Positions 46,068 to 55,790 of a stretch of 64,000 nucleotides of DNA are shown here, in pieces (position 1 is the stretch's first letter; every line of letters begins with the position of its first letter). The DNA lies in contig JARWIR010000023.1 of NCBI GenBank assembly GCA_029959085.1, positions 6,523,860-6,587,859 of the forward strand, in the 5' to 3' direction. This DNA is from Nemophila menziesii (Eukaryota > Streptophyta > Magnoliopsida > Boraginales > Hydrophyllaceae). The notes beneath the pieces were generated by a model. It saw nothing but the letters and a program-made list of their open reading frames with translations. It did no database searches and was not told the DNA's origin. The translations under genes were made by a program, and so were the position numbers.

Positions 46068-47527
46068 TGATGTCTCCCTAATTGTTCTTATTTTAGGCCC
46101 TTGGGAGACATCATTTTTTGTGTTTATTTACTTAATTCGATTGACTTTTGGACTAAATATGCAATAAGGAGAGGAATCCGAGTAGAAGGTCAAAGATCGT
46201 GAATTAGAGTCAAGACTTGAAGACAAATCCCGAAGATATTATTTTTAGAGCTGAAAATCCACTTTCCAGGCCATAGATTGCTGATTTCGAGGTGCTTAAG
46301 CGATGATTCAGCTGTTGACCTTTGAAGAGAAATCATTCCTTATCGAGTTACGGAACTTTAGCAACTAGAATGAGGTCAATCGGAGTTGTAACGCATCGGA
46401 AAAAGCCATTTTAGTGAAGGTGTATCAGCAGTTACGGGATTTTGGGCTTAGAAAGTGGGCTTGGACATTAAATTAATATTTTATTTCCTGGTCCAAGCCC
46501 TAAAACGATTTTATGCATATAAAAGGAGGTCTGGACTTCTATTTTTCACACAATTCAGATTCCACAAGATTAAACAACAGAGAGAAGCAACAGAAGGAAG
46601 AAAGAAGAAGCTACAAGAGCTGGAGTGGGTCTATAGCTCCGTTCGTAGTCATTCCAATTCCGGAAATTAGGTTCTTTTTATATTTAATTTTGTAATCAAT
46701 TATGAATTCCATTTATTTTAATTTAGTTTTTAATTTTAATATGAGCTAAGCTTTCCATAGTGCTTGAGAACAAACAATGGGTGAATCTTAATTTTATGAA
46801 ATAACGAATGTTGAATTTGGGTTTATATTAAATTAAATTAGATTGGGTCTATTACTCTTTTCTATAATTTGTGATTATTTACTGATTCTAGAGTCGCGAA
46901 CTAAAATTAGGTATTAGTATCTAAGCTATTCCACATATGTGGCGTGTGGATCATCCTGACGGAGGGTTTAGGTATAGAATTAATTATTCAATCTAGGATA
47001 AAAGCTATTGATTCTGACGAACTTAGCTAATTCTAGGGCCAATGAGGTAAAACACTTAAACATCCAACGGCGGATCATATTTACCCTGACGGGACTAGTG
47101 ACACCCTAGGATTGCCTTATAGTCCACCCTGACGGGGGTATAAGGAATTTAGAATCCCGACCATTGTTATTGACCGATTTAGCCCTTAAACAACATAAGT
47201 TAGGAAATAAGATTAGGAGGATCCTTGCGTTCTCAAGTACTACATCTCATATTGCGTTTTCACTCATTTTACTTGCGTCTTAGCCTTTACTTGCATTTAA
47301 TATTTATCTTTCATTTAGTAGTTTTAATAAACAAAACCAAACAAACATTATATAATCTTTTATTTTCATAAGTGCATCAATCACTATTTGCTAGACATTG
47401 TGATCAACCATTCCGTCCTTGGAACGAATCTGATTTATCAGTTATTACTACTTGGGACAACCGTACACTTGCGGTTGTGGTTCGATTATCTTTTGCATTT
47501 ATTTTTAGAACACACAAAGGACCACCA
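46068..47527 (+). mobile_element. Athila-b 5' LTR
   Basis: 1460 bp, TG...CA. About 102 bp present in the 3' LTR (after GCAATAA, near 46176) are missing, from the U3 side upstream of the TATA box. An 11-bp inverted repeat lies at 46068-46078 and 46103-46113. CCTGACGG motifs lie at 46955-46962, 47084-47093 and 47127-47136. Confidence 0.95.
46518..46525 (+). promoter_or_regulatory. TATA box, Athila-b 5' LTR
   Basis: TATAAAAG followed by GAGGTCTGGAC. It probably sets the transcription start near 46545, leaving about 980 bp of transcribed LTR (R-U5) downstream. Confidence 0.7.
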
Positions 47528-47533
47528 AGTTTT

Positions 47534-47551
47534 TGGCGCCGCTGCCGGGGA
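47534..47551 (+). other. Primer-binding site, tRNA-Asp type
   Basis: TGGCGCCGCTGCCGGGGA lies six bases after the LTR end. It matches the complement of the plant tRNA-Asp 3' end with one mismatch (C for T at position 9), as used by Athila elements. Confidence 0.9.
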
Positions 47552-47667
47552 CGGTAGCGTGTGACCACGGTGTTTATCCTTTAGTGATAAGTGCATTTAT
47601 TTTTATTTTTGTTTTTATCAGTTTTACGCTTTTTGTTTAGTTCTTTTCAGGTTTTTAGGTTTGGTGT

Positions 47668-48651
47668 ATGCGAAGAAGACTATTCAAGGATCTAGAGCCA
47701 ACACCTCCGATCCTTAGTAATCCAGAATCGTTGATCAGACTTGCAAACAGAAGAAGAAGAGAACGAGAAGCTTTAGAAGTAGAAGAATTAAGTAACAGAA
47801 TGGAGAATATCAACCTTCGAGGTCAACAGAATGGACAAGGCCAGCTAGATGCAAATGGCCAACCTTTAGCTCTAGGCGTTATTCCTCCAGCTCCACCAGT
47901 GGTTCCTAATCCTCAAGTTCAGATAGTGATGAATCATGATCCGTGGTTTACTAATGGTCCTCCAGAAGTTCCATTCCGTGCTCCAGCTATAGGAGTAGGT
48001 GCTCCAGATATTAATGTTCCGCGTTTCCGTCCAGATTCGGGTATGTTAGCTCAGTTCCAAAATTTTGGTAATTTTCGTGGTAGACCATCAGAAGATCCTC
48101 TTAGGGCAGTACAGAAATTCAAACAGATATGTGATTCTTATATCACACAAGGGGTTTCAAGAGAACAGATGTATTTTGCTGCTTTTAAGTTCTTTGTTAC
48201 TGAGGGAGCAAGTGAATGGCACGATACGCAAGATCCTATGAAGATTACTAATTGGGACCAATTAGAGATTGCTTTCTTTGACAAGTATTACCCAAGTAAC
48301 ATGAGGTTAGATGCTGAATTAGAGTTGACGCATTTTTGTCAAGAATATGATGAAACTTTGGGTAAGAGTCGGACAAGATTTCAGATGTGTTTGCGTAAAG
48401 TTCCAAATCATGGCTTTTCAGAACAACAACAGTTAAAGATCTTTTATAGAGGCCTTGATGGAACTTCGAGAGAGAAATTGGATACACTATGTGGTGCAGG
48501 TTTTCTTCAAGTTCAACCCGCTCATGCTAAGATCATTTTAGAGAGAACAGTTAAGAACGAAGTGGGGTGGAACTCAGTAAGAACACCAGTTAAGGGAGTG
48601 AATAATGTTGACATGGAAGAGAAATTTGCTACGCTTGAGAATAAGATTTAG
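47668..48651 (+). CDS. gag: Athila gag (capsid part), ended by an in-frame TAG
   Basis: 327 codons from ATG (MRRRLFKDLEPTPPIL). A proline-rich region at residues 50-115 precedes a retrotransposon Gag domain at about residues 125-275 (LRAVQKFKQICDSYITQGVS, ASEWHDTQDPMKITNWDQLE, FFDKYYPSNMR). The frame stops at TAG (48649-48651) but continues directly in the same frame into the nucleocapsid and protease. So the TAG is either a nonsense mutation or, less likely, a readthrough codon; nearby lesions favour mutation. Gag would assemble the particle in the cytoplasm. Confidence 0.9.
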   Translation: MRRRLFKDLEPTPPILSNPESLIRLANRRRREREALEVEELSNRMENINLRGQQNGQGQLDANGQPLALGVIPPAPPVVPNPQVQIVMNHDPWFTNGPPEVPFRAPAIGVGAPDINVPRFRPDSGMLAQFQNFGNFRGRPSEDPLRAVQKFKQICDSYITQGVSREQMYFAAFKFFVTEGASEWHDTQDPMKITNWDQLEIAFFDKYYPSNMRLDAELELTHFCQEYDETLGKSRTRFQMCLRKVPNHGFSEQQQLKIFYRGLDGTSREKLDTLCGAGFLQVQPAHAKIILERTVKNEVGWNSVRTPVKGVNNVDMEEKFATLENKI

Positions 48652-49911
48652 AATACTATAGAGCAACAGTTGAAGCAGCTTACTCTAGCTGTAAAAGAAG
48701 GATTTTCGGGTAAGAAGGTAGCTGTGCATGCTGCACAAGAGGTTTATATGTGTTCAATTTGTAAGGTAGATGATCATGATGAGGAAAATTGTCCGAATAA
48801 CCCAGAATCAGTAATGTTTATGTCCAATAGAGGTAATTTCAATTCAAGTGGTAATGGATATCAGCCTAACAGAAACCATCCTGGGTTTCAATACTCAAAT
48901 CCTAATGGGGCAGCCAATCCTACCTACGCGTATCAGCCGCGTCCTCAAGGCAACAACTATAACCCAAGACCACACAACAATTATCAAGGAGGACAGAATC
49001 AAAACAATTATGTACAAAGGCAAGCTCCTCAGAATGCTCCTCAGAATACCTACGATGAGAATTTAAACCAGAAAGCTTTACCTTCCCATCCCCAAGAAGG
49101 AGTAATTACCCTTCAAAAGACGGTTGAAAATTTAATTGATCTTCAGACACAAGCTTTGGAACGTCAGAACGCAGCTGAAGCAAATATGAAGATTTTCCAG
49201 AATCAGCTAAGTCAAATTAATAAACAGCTGAATCAGCGTCCACAAGGGCAACTTCCTAGCGATACAGAAAATCCAACACAACGTAAAGATTGCAAGGCTG
49301 TTACATTAAGAAGTGGTAAGAACCTTCCTCCACCTCCTTTTCCTGTTATGAAAGAGAAAGAAGTTCCAAGAAAAGAAAAGGAAGTGGTTGAGAAGGAAAA
49401 AGAGAATGAGAAAGATAGTGAGGTCGAAGAAATAGAAAGACCAAGAGAAGTTCCGAAAAAGAAAGATGATATGGTGATTAATCGCCCTCCACCACCGTTT
49501 CCATCTCGAGTTCAAAAAAAGGGTGATTTGGGTGATTTTCAGAACTTCTTTAATAGGGTGAGGGGTCTAAGTATTAATATTCCGTTATTAGAGGCGATTC
49601 GTGATATTCCTAAGTATACGAAGTTTTTGAAGAGGGCCCTCACTAACAAAAGGCCCTATTGTGATAATGAGATGATTGGCCTTCCTGAAGAGTGTAGTGC
49701 GATTTGTCAGAGTAAATTACCTCCGAAGTTAGTTGATCCGGGGAGTTTCACGATTCCCATATCGATTGGAGAAGAATGGAAAGGAAAAGCGTTATGTGAT
49801 TTGGGGGCAAGTATCAATTTGATGCCCAAGTCAATCTTTGATAAGCTTAAAATTGGAAACGCAAGACCTACCTCTATGGTCTTGCAAATGGCGGACAGGT
49901 CTCTTGCTCAC
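48652..49911 (+). pseudogene. Athila nucleocapsid and protease part, frameshifted
   Basis: Same frame as gag. A CCHC zinc knuckle, CSICKVDDHDEENC, lies at 48751-48792. A Gln/Asn/Pro-rich region, a Lys/Glu-rich linker (about 49330-49470) and then the aspartic protease with CDLGASINLMP (catalytic Asp codon 49798-49800) follow. One base appears to be missing at 49910-49912. It throws the downstream protease part, including the [11 protein letters not shown] flap-end motif, into the pol frame. As written, gag and pol cannot be made as one chain. Confidence 0.9.
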
Positions 49912-52900
49912 CTGAAGGCCGAATTGAGGATGTCCTTGTTAAGGCAGGTACACTTGTATTTCCCGTTGATTTCGTAATTCTTGAATACAATGCAGATAGA
50001 AATGTCCCCATTATTTCGGGTAGACCATTCCTAGCTACAGGGAGAACGTTGATCGATGTAGAGAATGGCGAATTAACGATGAGGATACAAGATGAGGAAG
50101 TAAAATTCAATGTATTTCGAGCTATGAAATTCCCCGATTCTCAGGAAGATTGCTTCAGAATGGATGTAGTAGAGCAAGCATCGCAAGAGGTATTTAATTG
50201 TTTAAATTTTGATGATATCTTGCAGGCTGCTTTGACATTAGATTCACCTGAGATGATGGAGGAGCTTACAGAAACAGTTGCAGCTCTAAATTCTGAAAAT
50301 CCGAAGTATAGGCGTCTTGCCTATGAACCTGTGAGAGAACCGGGGGAGATTATTCCTAAAAAGAAGCCTTCAATTGAATCTCCTCCGGAGTTGGAAGAAA
50401 AACCATTGCCAGCACACTTGAGGTATGCATATTTGGGTACTGATGAAACTCTACCTGTTATTGTTTCAGCTAATTTAACAGGTCCTCAAGAAGATAAACT
50501 GTTGCGTGTGTTAAGAGCCAACAAAGAAGCAATAGGTTGGACAATTGCTGATATCAAAGGCATTAGTCCATCCTATTGTCAACACAAAATCATACTTGAA
50601 GATGTTAATGCACGCTCAGTTGAAGGTCAGAGAAGATTAATGCCAGCCATGAAGGATGTAGTGAAGAAGGAGGTGATCAAGCTTTTAGATGCGGGGATTA
50701 TTTATCCCATTTCGAGTAGTGAATGGGTGAGTCCGGTTCAGTGTGTACCGAAGAAGGGAGGAATAACAACAGTTCTTAATGACAAAAATGAGGCGATTCC
50801 TTCAAGAACGGTAGTTGGATGGAGAGTTTGCATGGATTACAGAAAGCTGAACAAGGCCACCAGAAAAGATCATTTCCCTTTGCCCTTCATCGATCAAATG
50901 TTAGATAAATTAGCCGGAAGAGAATACTATTGCTTCTTGGATGGTTACTCCGGGTATAATCAGATTTACGTGGCTCCAGAAGATCAACATAAGACTACCT
51001 TTACATGCCCATTTGGTACTTTTGCATATCGCAGAATGCCATTTGGGTTGTGTAACGCTCCCGCTACTTTTCAAAGGTGTATGATGGCCATCTTTTGGGA
51101 CATAATAGATAATTTCCTTGAAGTGTTTATGGATGATTTCTCCGTTTTTGGTGATGATTTTGATATATGTTTAGATAACTTGGAGAAAGTGTTAGTGCGA
51201 TGCAAGGAAACAGATTTGGTGCTCAACTGGGAGAAGTGTCATTTCATGGTTCGCGAAGGTATTGTTCTGGGTCACAAAGTTTCGAGTACTGGTTTAGAGG
51301 TTGATAGAGCAAAGATAGAGGTAATTAAAACTCTTCCCCCTCCTGTTTCTGTTAAAGGGGTAAGGAGTTTTCTTGGCCATGCTGGTTTTTATAGGCGGTT
51401 TATTAAAGATTTTTCTAAGATTGCTAAACCGTTATGCAATTTACTCGAAAAGGATTCCAAATTCCTTTTTGATGAAGCTTGTTTAGCAGCCTTCCAAGCA
51501 ATTAAAGAAAAACTCATTTCTGCTCCTATAGTGTTACCTCCAGATTGGAATTTACCGTTTGAGGTTATGTGTGATGCAAGTGATTTGTGCATGGGAGCTG
51601 TGTTAGGACAAAGAAAAGAGAAGGTTTTTTATTCGATTTACTATGCTAGTAAAACTTTTAGTGGTGCTCAGATTAATTACACAGTTACAGAAAAGGAGTT
51701 GCTAGCAGTTGTCTATTCGTTTGATAAATTTTGCTCTTATCTTCTTGGAGCGAAAGTTATTGTTTATACAGATCATTCCGCGATCAGATTTCTTATGGAG
51801 AAGAAAGATGCGAAACCAAGATTAATCAGATGGGTGTTATTACTTCAAGAGTTCGATTTAGAGATCAAAGATAGAAAGGGTTGTGAGAATCAGGTTGCAG
51901 ATCATCTATCGCGCTTAGAGGGTTCAGAGATAAATAGTGGTACTGAAGCAGTTAGAGAAGAGTTTCCTGATGAGAGTTTATTCGTTGTTCGAGATTATGA
52001 GGCTCCGTGGTATGCAGATATTGCGAATTTAGTGGTGAGTGGTGTTTTTCCTGAAGGTTCTACTTATCAAGAAAGAAAGAGGTTGGCTCATCGTGCTAGA
52101 CAGTTCTTTTGGGAGGATCCGTTCCTCTATAAAGTTTGTGCTGACCAAATGATACGAAGATGTGTAGCAAGGGAAGAGACTCAAGCCATTATAGCTGGAT
52201 GCCATGATTCATTATATGGTGGACATTTCAAGGGAGATATAACTGCTGCGAAGGTATTTCAATCAGGTTTTTACTGGCCTTCTCTTATTAAAGATTGTCA
52301 TGAATATGTTAAGAAATGTACGAGATGCCAGTTTACCGGAAACATATCTAAGAGGGATGAGATGCCGCGTAATAATGTGTTAGAGGTTGAGATATTCGAT
52401 GTTTGGGGCATGGACTTTATGGGTCCCTTCGTTCCTTCAAATGGTAACCTTTATATCTTATTAGCTGTTGATTATGTATCTAAGTGGGTAGAAGCGGTGG
52501 CTTTACCTACCAATGATTCACGAGTGGTGATTAAGTTCTTGAAATCATATATTTTCACTAGACATGGCACACCTAGAGTAATTATTAGCGATGGAGGATC
52601 TCATTTCGTTAATAAATATTTGAAGACTGTTCTAGAGAAGTATGGAGTTAGACACCGTGTATCGACTGCATACCATCCACAATCCAATGGTCAAGCTGAA
52701 GTTTCGAACCGCGAAGTCAAGTCAATACTAGAGAAAACCGTTGGTCCTACAAGAAAAGATTGGTCAATGAAGTTAGATGATGTGTTGTGGGCCTATCGTA
52801 CTGCGTTTAAGACTCCAGTTGGTGCATCTCCCTATCGAATGGTGTATGTTAAGGCTTGTCACTTACCTTTAGAGCTTGAAATGGATGCCTATTGGGCAAT

Positions 52901-52976
52901 TGCGCAGTTGAACTTAGACCCTATCTTAGCCGGAAAGAATCGTATGATGAAGCTTAATGAACTTGATGAATTCTGA
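49912..52976 (+). pseudogene. pol: Athila pol: protease end, RT, RNase H, integrase; ends at a premature TGA
   Basis: The open frame holds the protease end ([10 protein letters not shown] near 50020), reverse transcriptase at about 50640-51260 (active-site FMDD at 51126-51137, [10 protein letters not shown] upstream), RNase H at about 51530-51910 ([37 protein letters not shown]), the integrase HHCC finger ([15 protein letters not shown]) and the DDE core ([25 protein letters not shown]). All visible catalytic residues are present. The frame ends at TGA (52974-52976) inside the integrase C-terminal part and continues directly after it, so this is a nonsense mutation. The first ATG at 50049 is not the native start. 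Confidence 0.95.
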
Positions 52977-53312
52977 TTGCATGCTTATGAAAATGCTAAA
53001 CTTTACAAAGAAAACACGAAGAAATGGCATGACAATCGGATTCGTCCAAAGAACTTTGAAGTGGGGCAAAAAGTATTAAAGTATAATTCAAAGTTCAGCA
53101 ATTTTCCGGGTAAGTTAAGATCCAAGTGGTCAGGTCCATACATTGTGACCAAAGTTACACCTCATGGGGCGATAGAAATAGAACATCCGCTAGAGAACCG
53201 TACCTTTATGGTTAACGGTCACAGATTAAAGATATACCATGGAGGTGAAGATACCAATCGCTCGGAAGATCCACATCCCGGGGAGGTCATGTACCTCCGC
53301 GAGACTCCTTAG
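52977..53312 (+). pseudogene. Integrase C-terminal part (GPY/F module), cut off by the TGA
   Basis: 111 codons in the pol frame, with [22 protein letters not shown] and NGHRLKIY. This is the GPY/F integrase tail of Athila/Tat elements, with no chromodomain. It ends at TAG (53310-53312). Confidence 0.9.
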
Positions 53313-54470
53313 AAGCGTGAGGTAACCCGTCGAGCTTAACGACGTTAAACAAAAGCCAATTACTTGTATATTAGCTGAGTTTTTACATTTTTGCAATTTA
53401 GATTAGTTTGATTTTCGTAATTTTATTGTTTTTATTAAGAAATGAGGAAGGGTGGTTGTTTTTGCTGATTTCAGGGGTACAAAGGTCATGAGTTTGGGGT
53501 CGATGAGGCGAAAATAGGAGAAAAATTGGTTGGATGTCCAGGAGAAACCGGGAACCCGGTTTCGCAAAACCGGGAACCCGGTTTTGGAGCAGGTACCAAC
53601 CATTTTAACGCAACACTTGGCGTTTTGGGGTAATGTCACAGCGTCGGAACCGGGAACCCGCATTGGCGAAACCAGGTACCCGGTTTTGGTGCTGTGACTT
53701 CTGAAAATCTCTGACCCAGCGTCTTGGTAGCTTGCGTTTTCGTGCGTTTTGATTCGCGCATCGACACAAATCCGGGTACCTGCATTTGGCAGAACCGGGT
53801 ACCCGGTTTCGGAGCTGTAATCTTCCAAAAGTTCTGACCCGGCGTTTTGAGGTGCTGCGTTTTGGCGCGTTTTGACTCGCGCCATCGAGAAAATCCGGGA
53901 ACCCGCATTCCACAGAACCGGGTACCCGGTTTCGGCGAGTAAAATCTCTGACCCCGCGTCTTGAGATCTAGCGTGTTGGTGCGTCTTGAAAAAAAAAAAA
54001 AAATCCACAATTATTTTTCCGCGCCGTCACAGCGACGCGGAACCGAGAACCCGGTTTTCCAAAACCGGGAACCCGGTTTGAAAGCTGTGAGAGGCGGTTT
54101 TGGGTGTTTTAACCTAGTTTTCTTAGCCTCTTTTGCAAGTTTTTACCTAAAACGCACCAATAGCCTCCCCACCTCCGAAATTCATCTACCAAAACACTAT
54201 ATATCATCAAATCCTACCCTCTTTCACCACAAAAACATAAGATCAACTCACCTCCTCTTCAAAATAACATCAAATCCTTAGTTTTTCCCAAGATTCCTCT
54301 TCAACCAATTCCTTAAATTAAACCCAATTCTTTCTTCTCCCATACAAATTAACCAAGACCCATCTCATATTTCACCTAGTTCTTAAATTCTTAAACCTCA
54401 AAACATCAAAATTCTAAACTTTTCCCTAAGTTTTTCATTATTTGAAGTTTTGAGTTTGGGGTGAAAAGAG
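53313..54470 (+). other. pol to ORF3 spacer with palindrome-pair minisatellite
   Basis: Non-coding on the plus strand. It holds the repeat array 53546-54079 (next entry), a 14-A run at about 53989-54002, and then a C/T/A-rich leader (54180-54470) resembling a plant 5' UTR just before the ORF3 ATG. Several minus-strand frames are open across the repeats; this is probably a by-product of repetition. Confidence 0.6.
53546..54079 (+). repeat. Minisatellite of paired near-palindromes (AACCGGGNACCCGGTT)
   Basis: Ten copies of AACCGGGAACCCGGTT, or variants with a perfect palindromic GGTACC centre, come as five pairs. Within each pair the CCGGG cores are 22-23 bp apart. Pairs recur about every 100-145 bp with flanking CTGACCC-GCGTCTTG blocks (53711, 53834, 53948). 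A sixth pair lies at 56576-56615 and another in Athila-c at 63811-63851, so the arrangement belongs to the family. Confidence 0.9.
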
Positions 54471-55790
54471 ATGACTAACAGAACCGATGATTTCCGAAGA
54501 ACTGCTCCTAGAAGAAAGACCACCATTGGTGGTTCTCAAGAACAAGCTATTGCGATTCCTGATTCGCGTCCTAAACGAAAAATTGACGAAGTTACGCTTG
54601 ATTCTAACAGAACAAAAATCACAGGTCTAAAGAGAAGGTTAATTGATGAGATTGAAAGTGAGAAGGAACCAGAAGAGGAAATTGAGAAAAACACTGAGAA
54701 GGAAACTGAACAAGAGATTCCGGAAGAACCCGTTCAACAGAAAACTCCGCGTATGAAGATGTGGGCCCACAATCCTAAGAGGGTTTATACTTGTTGGAAT
54801 ACTCAGGTTCGTGAAAGAATTGAATTTTTGAAGTTTGGTGAGGAGACAAATTTTCCTAAGGGTATTATGAGCAGTGATTACAAAGAATATGCTGTGACAT
54901 GTGCTAAGTTTGGTTGGAAAGAGTTACAAGAAAGGAAGCTTGAGTTTATTCCTACTTTTGTGCGAGAATTTTACGAAGGTTTAGCTACCTCCCGTGATGC
55001 CATTTATATCCGCAAAAAGGTAGTTCCTTTCTCTATTGAACGTATTCGGAAATCCTTAAAATTGCCCAACTTTTCTGGTACATGCCCTTTCCAAGAAACT
55101 CTTAATGACCCTTCTTTCGATTTTGAATCCCTTTGGCGGACCGTGCTTGTTAATGGGACTAGCCCAATTCCTGAAGGAGAAAGATATCCTGGACAGTTCT
55201 ACAGCAGTAGTTTGACACCTCGTGCTAAGGTTTGGTCTCGCTTTATAATACCCACTTTCTTTGGTATTAAACACACTTCCGAGTTGAAGAGAGAGCACGT
55301 AATTTGTATTAAGTGTATTTTAGAGGAGAAACCATTTGATGTTGCTAAGATCATTTATGATACAATCATGGAATTCGCGAAATCACCAATGAAACAACAA
55401 AATCTAAAGTTTCCTTGTACTATTACTCAGTTGTGTCTAGACGCAAAGATTCCGCGTAAGAACGCAGATATTGATACTGTTTCAGTTGGTGTGGGTATAG
55501 CTTTGAGCACAATCAAGAATATCCATGAAGAAGCAACACGAGCTACCAAGAGTCCGAGAACTCCTCAATCGAAGAAAGCGAAAACTGTACCTGAGTTGGA
55601 AGCGAAGATTCATGTGTTGGAAGAGAATCAGGAGAAGATGATTGCTACTTTGGGAAACGTAACTAAAGAATTGGACCTATTGCGAAATTTAATCCTAGGC
55701 GTAAATACACTTCAAAACGCGATTTATGATGCTGTTACGCGAGATAAAGGTCCAGAACGCAACACCGATAACCAGCCTCGCGCTGGTTAA
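54471..55790 (+). CDS. Athila third ORF (putative plant transposon protein domain), intact
   Basis: 439 codons, ATG at 54471, TAA at 55788-55790, no interruption. The N-terminus is basic, then a Glu/Lys-rich stretch (about residues 55-85). The central globular part of about residues 100-330 (RVYTCWNTQVRERIEFLKFG, FVREFYEGLATSRDAIYIRK, VPFSIERIRKSLKLPNFSG) resembles the domain found in Athila ORFs after pol. The C-terminal coiled coil (VPELEAKIHVLEENQEKM) and a hydrophilic tail follow. No signal peptide or membrane segment is apparent, so an envelope role is not supported. Its function is unknown. It was probably made from its own or a spliced transcript. Confidence 0.85.
   Translation: MTNRTDDFRRTAPRRKTTIGGSQEQAIAIPDSRPKRKIDEVTLDSNRTKITGLKRRLIDEIESEKEPEEEIEKNTEKETEQEIPEEPVQQKTPRMKMWAHNPKRVYTCWNTQVRERIEFLKFGEETNFPKGIMSSDYKEYAVTCAKFGWKELQERKLEFIPTFVREFYEGLATSRDAIYIRKKVVPFSIERIRKSLKLPNFSGTCPFQETLNDPSFDFESLWRTVLVNGTSPIPEGERYPGQFYSSSLTPRAKVWSRFIIPTFFGIKHTSELKREHVICIKCILEEKPFDVAKIIYDTIMEFAKSPMKQQNLKFPCTITQLCLDAKIPRKNADIDTVSVGVGIALSTIKNIHEEATRATKSPRTPQSKKAKTVPELEAKIHVLEENQEKMIATLGNVTKELDLLRNLILGVNTLQNAIYDAVTRDKGPERNTDNQPRAG

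Noticed and set aside
46455..46695. ORFs of 60-71 codons after the LTR TATA box (also 57746-57986)
   Set aside because: Repeated only because the LTRs are repeated; overlapping frames, no domain.
49306..49515. Minus-strand ORF opposite gag-pol (also 48248-48487, 49874-50110, 51389-51592, 55056-55298)
   Set aside because: Antisense shadows of coding frames.
53546..54079. Palindrome array as CACTA or MITE ends
   Set aside because: No terminal repeats or target duplications around the units; occurs at the same place within the Athila family.
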